NCBI RefSeq assembly: GCF_047663525.1
Contig: NC_092602.1
Span: 9,483,501-9,547,500, forward strand
Origin: Anas platyrhynchos
Lineage: Eukaryota > Chordata > Aves > Anseriformes > Anatidae
Direction of reading: 5' to 3'
DNA length: 64,000 bases
Shown here: positions 60,983-64,000 of the stretch, in pieces
Position numbering within the stretch: position 1 is the stretch's first letter
How the letters are laid out: every line of letters starts with the position of its first letter
Position numbers and translations under genes: made by a program
Notes under the pieces: generated by a model
The model's input: the letters and a program-made list of their open reading frames with translations, nothing else
The model's database searches: none
What the model was told of the DNA's origin: nothing

Positions 60983-63701
60983 AAACCAGGTATGAAACAG
61001 ACTCCTGCTATCTTTTAATCAGGCATATACACCACTTGGAGAGCTCCATCACCAGCTCAGCTACGTGCCCCAACGCACTTCACACCCACATAGCATCAGC
61101 TCCCTCTCTCTAGCATCTGGCACTTGAGAAAACATCCTGTCCCCCAGGTGAGCTTCGCAAACAAAAACTCCGTATGAAATTCTGGTATAAAATCAAGTGA
61201 AGACTAAAGACTTCTCAGAAAGATTATGACAACTACATCTTGCAACAACACTTATAATGGTTCAACCTTTTTCTCTAGTAATCTAGTAATCAAAATTAAA
61301 ATGAAGCCTTCGTCACTAAAAAAGGGAACAGCAAGACACGCGATGTGTCTGATATCAAGGCAGTCTACAAGACCAAAGAGAGTAACCCTGGGAGAATCTT
61401 TGTACCATCCCAGTCTCACGCAAAATGTATTAGCTGACATAAGAAGTAAGAAAAGAGCAGAAACTGCCTGAATACTCAGAGAACTGGCAAGCTTTTCCTT
61501 AGGAATACAGCTATGGAAGTACTTGCCATATCGACACCATCACCCGGCATGCCGGTACCAGCATAGTAGCATCACTGATACTTACAAGAAGCTAGCAGAA
61601 TACAGTCAGCCATTGATAAGTTACTACACTTTTTATTTTTTCCACACTAAAATTCAACAATACTACCAGAACAGATTAACTGATATCATCCAGAGGTATC
61701 ATCCACATACACTTATAAAGCAGCATCGTTGCTGAACACATCAAATGAGGCCAAGGCATCTGCTCTACAAGCAGGTGTGCTGTGCGAGGAAGAGCAAGGT
61801 CTGAACACACAGCACTGCCTGACAGGAAGACACGGAGCATCATTACCAGGCTGGCTCTGACAACCTTTCCTTGACCCAAAACAATCCCTTTGGGGATATT
61901 CTGCTGCCTGCCTTTTAATTCTGATTTAAAGCATTCTAGCCAAGAAGATGCACAAGGATACACAGAGGGTACTTTTATTGTAACAGGCTCTGAGGCTTCA
62001 CATTAGCTGGGATTAAAAAAAAAAACAAAATACAATGGCAAGCTTCACTTATGTATTAGTGCCAAAATTCATTCAAAAGGCATTGCAGCTCAGATCCACA
62101 CTGACACATCTGGCAACAGTGCGAGCTGCTCACGACTGATCTAGAAAGACTGACATGGCAGCCCCAGAACAGCTCCTGTATCTCCCATAAAGCTAGCTGA
62201 GGAAGACAGCACAGCCAGCCACAGTGTGCAGGATTTTACATCAGCAGTTGAACAGATTATTACTGATAATAGACACAGAAAACCGAAATAAGAAAAATGA
62301 TCCAACTGCAAATTATAAGTGGCTGATGGACAAACACGGGGAACTGTACTTCAGCTGCTCGCTTTGATATTGTTGCCTCTGGAAGAGACTGCCAGGAACA
62401 CTCACATGTGTACCTGGTGCTGTGCTTCCCAGGCTCAGAGCCCCAGGCAGAGAGAGATCTTCAGTGACTTACATCACTTTTATCACTGAAGACTATCCTT
62501 GTATTACAGATGGGAAAAACAGGATTTCAAAATGAAGCATTCAGCTAACACAGAAGCCAAAAAACTCAGGCTTAGCTCAGCTTTAGATGTGATCACTCCA
62601 TGCACCTTCTATCAAGTTCTTTCTATATTCAATAATTCAATAATTCTATTCTTATTCAATAATTCAAAATTCAATAATTCAACAGCCCCATACTCAAAAC
62701 CAATGAATTCTCCTCTGGATTTACAGCAGCTTTTGAAAACAGAAGGTAAGATAATATACTACTTAATCAAGCAAGAAACACAGCAAAAAGGTGTTTCTGT
62801 GTTGTGTCCTTTTGGAGAAGCAGAGCTACACTTGAGCCATTTCCTTACCTGGGTGTACTCCTCTTCTGCATTGTACAGCCAAGCATGCTTGACTTTCTCC
62901 TTCTCTTTGGCCACTTCCATGATCTGCTCAAACGAAGCATTATCTTCGCTCGTGTGTTTTGCTAAGAAGCTGTCCAAATTGGGAAGCGCATCTTTATCAT
63001 CTTTTTCTGCTTCTCCTAACAAGAGGAGGAAAAAAGCCTGAGAAAGGTTAATACCTCCCTTTCTATAAAAGACCTACACGTAACTCCTTGTCCCTTCTGA
63101 GAGCTAGCCTTCTACTGACCCACTAATAATTAAATATAGTCAAAAAAGTACATACATGCAGAGTGGTAGAATATTATTTTTTTAGAAGACAACCAATTTT
63201 CACATAAAGGCTTCTACAGCATTTATAGGTACTTGCGTTAAAGGGAAAATGCACAAGCGGACAGCTGCTAGCAGACGTCTATAGTATACCATACAAACAT
63301 CTCTACCCCTACTACCATTGCTTATTGACCCTAATTTCAGGTGACACAGGAAAAAATTACTGCTTTGAAAGAAATAAGCTGAATTAAGAATTTGCACAGC
63401 CCTAACTCATAACTGAGAATTCACACACCCGATATGAAACATTGCATCAAGCCCAACTTCCAAGTGATCATTTTCACTTACTTAGAAGGTTAAAAGAAAC
63501 TGCTTAAACATTGGCTAAATACCCGAAACCTTCCCAGGAGACAGAGCTCACAAATATATTTTCCTGCTGCTGAAGAATTCAGCTACAGGAACATCATTCT
63601 CCTACCTTCCTCTGCAGCTTTGATGCCAGCTTTGGATTTATTTCCCAGTGGAAGACCACCTGGATGAACTTCTGGGGTTTCAAATGTAGCTGGAGTAACA
63701 T
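56504..63701 (-). CDS. ESS2: ESS2 (DGCR14) splicing factor, 3' eight exons, N-terminus beyond window
   Basis: Exons in gene order are 63701-63606, 63015-62849, 60935-60818, 60201-60068, 59922-59820, 58472-58363, 57447-57332 and 56789-56504. All junctions are GT-AG and in frame, giving about 375 residues, equivalent to residues from about 105 to the C-terminus (476) of human ESS2. Recognisable family blocks are VTPATFETPEVHPGG, LPNLDSFLAKHTSEDNASFE, HAWLYNAEEEYTQ, FKKPREVVHRNTRF, GKVGPDGKELIPQESP, the GFVATPSPAPG loop, MTWGEIETTPLR, TPGPAFKILEPGRRERLGLK and the terminal RRKASDFF. ESS2 is a nuclear protein associated with the spliceosomal C complex and implicated in splice-site fidelity. There is no membrane segment; the Lys/Arg-rich C-terminus (KRRK) fits nuclear location. 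The first exons, with the start codon, are off the right edge. Confidence 0.95.
56790..57331 (-). other. ESS2: ESS2 intron (542 bp)
   Basis: GT-AG; nothing else recognised. Confidence 0.9.
57332..57447 (-). CDS. ESS2: ESS2 exon, basic helix region
   Basis: Encodes ILEPGRRERLGLKMANEVAA followed by a Lys/Arg-rich predicted helix ending VTENLAS. Confidence 0.95.
57448..58362 (-). other. ESS2: ESS2 intron (915 bp)
   Basis: GT-AG; no repeat or gene recognised. Confidence 0.9.
58363..58472 (-). CDS. ESS2: ESS2 exon, TWGE motif
   Basis: Encodes VNESPFMTWGEIETTPLRL and SETPYVDRTPGPAFK, among the best conserved blocks of the family. Confidence 0.96.
58473..59819 (-). other. ESS2: ESS2 intron (1,347 bp)
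   Basis: Contains a short (AC)n run near 58531-58543 and poly(T) at 58787-58799. No gene recognised. Confidence 0.88.
59820..59922 (-). CDS. ESS2: ESS2 exon, GPDGKELIPQESP block
   Basis: Encodes YKQGKVGPDGKELIPQESPK and GYGFVATPSPAPG, closely matching the human protein. Confidence 0.96.
59923..60067 (-). other. ESS2: ESS2 intron (145 bp) with atypical donor GTTGGA
   Basis: Shortest intron in the window. The donor reads CAG|GTTGGA, with T at +3 where A or G is usual. The joined protein (ALNAQ/YKQGK) matches the family, so the site is believed to be real. Confidence 0.85.
60068..60201 (-). CDS. ESS2: ESS2 exon, FKKPREVVHRNTRF block
   Basis: Encodes VPDEEDTFKKPREVVHRNTR, then DPFSQAVSKSQLQQAAALNAQ. 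Frame and residues agree with human ESS2. Confidence 0.96.
60202..60817 (-). other. ESS2: ESS2 intron (616 bp)
   Basis: Contains a GT/T-rich stretch at about 60290-60335. No gene recognised. Confidence 0.9.
60818..60935 (-). CDS. ESS2: ESS2 exon, NTLMYYP block
   Basis: Encodes RRNENLALPSAEQQALENVK and ETWEYTARNTLMYYPTG. The acceptor TTTCAG is preceded by an (ATT)n microsatellite. Confidence 0.96.
60950..60981. repeat. ESS2: (TAA)n/(ATT)n microsatellite at ESS2 3' splice site
   Basis: About ten TAA units on the plus strand. In gene sense this is (UUA)n from about 15 to 45 nt upstream of the exon at 60935, where the branch point and polypyrimidine tract are expected. Confidence 0.9.
62627..62683. 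repeat. AATAATTC short tandem repeat
   Basis: About seven imperfect copies of an 8-mer AATAATTC, some 170 bp from the ESS2 exon at 62849. Confidence 0.8.
62849..63015 (-). CDS. ESS2: ESS2 exon, TSEDNASFE / HAWLYNAEEEY block
   Basis: Encodes 55 codons including LPNLDSFLAKHTSEDNASFE, the EVAKEKEKVKHAWL helix and the acidic end NAEEEYTQ. Confidence 0.96.
63016..63605 (-). other. ESS2: ESS2 intron (590 bp)
   Basis: GT-AG, AT-rich; nothing else recognised. Confidence 0.9.
63606..63701 (-). CDS. ESS2: ESS2 exon, VTPATFETPEV block (first ESS2 exon inside the window)
   Basis: Encodes VTPATFETPEVHPGGLPLGN and GIKAAEEG. It enters in mid-codon (Tyr expected from the family), so at least one more exon lies upstream, beyond 64,000. 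Confidence 0.95.
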
Positions 63702-64000
63702 CTGAGACATAAACAAGAAGGTTCACATGGTTACCAAAGCACAGAACAGGCCACTGTCCGTGGTATCTTGCATCGCAGTATGGGTCACGTACCAAATATG
63801 AGTCACAGAAGATGTATCACAAGAAGACTAATCTAATTTAAAAGTTGTGAAAAGACTACAAAATAGTCTTTTCAATACTGTGCTAATCACTGAACAAGAT
63901 CTTGCTCTAAAACATTTTTTTCCTGCTGAGAAAAATACACAGGAGAACCAAGGCCCTGTGTATTTGCCATCCTATGTACAGCTTTAACCAACAGAAGCAG
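63702..64000 (-). other. ESS2: ESS2 intron, runs off the right edge
   Basis: At least 299 bp of intron, with no further ESS2 exon before the window ends. Confidence 0.85.

Larger units (their letters stand above)
60936..62848 (-). other. ESS2: ESS2 intron (1.9 kb)
   Basis: Has the (ATT)n microsatellite next to its acceptor (60950-60981) and an AATAATTC short tandem array (62627-62683) near its donor side. No gene recognised. Confidence 0.9.

Noticed and set aside
1-64000. CRISPR arrays, tRNA or rRNA genes, bacterial operons or prophage
   Set aside because: None seen; the window is entirely vertebrate-style split genes and interspersed repeats.

Overview
This window is vertebrate nuclear DNA, most likely from a bird. 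Three things point that way: split genes with GT-AG introns, truncated CR1-type LINE copies with avian-style 3' ends, and a gene order matching the human 22q11.2 (DiGeorge) block DGCR2 - TSSK2 - ESS2. The proteins are close to their human counterparts but clearly distinct. There is no sign of bacterial, viral or plasmid sequence. I identified genes by reading conceptual translations against remembered family features; no database search was run.

Layout. Positions 1-1.6 kb are a GC-rich flank with no gene I recognise. From about 1.63 to 6.56 kb lies what looks like one long 3' UTR of DGCR2, which is on the minus strand. The DGCR2 coding sequence runs from 50,260 (ATG) down to 6,565 (stop) in ten exons. 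They join without any frame break into a 542-residue type I membrane protein: signal peptide, LDL-receptor class A repeat, C-type-lectin-like domain, VWFC domain, one membrane helix, and a cytoplasmic tail with two PPPPY motifs and a C-terminal TIV. Introns 1 (19.2 kb) and 2 (9.7 kb) hold most of the length. The DGCR2 promoter is a strong CpG island at about 49.7-50.76 kb. It has two (GGA)n tracts around exon 1, a CCAAT box, a GC box and a YY1-like site.

About 4.3 kb upstream of DGCR2, on the plus strand, is an intact intronless kinase gene (54,575-55,543), assigned to TSSK2 by sequence and position. Convergent with it, on the minus strand, is the 3' part of ESS2 (DGCR14): eight exons from 63,701 down to the stop at 56,504. 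They encode the C-terminal 375 or so residues of a spliceosome-associated nuclear protein. Its first exons lie beyond the right edge.

The three genes do not form a pathway. DGCR2 is a surface adhesion/receptor-like protein, TSSK2 a spermatid kinase and ESS2 a splicing factor. They share a conserved chromosomal block. The points most worth a second look are regulatory: a four-codon uORF whose stop codon abuts the DGCR2 start codon, CRE-like sites and a uORF upstream of TSSK2, and an (ATT)n microsatellite inside the 3' splice-site region of an ESS2 intron. I found no credible novel biological system here.
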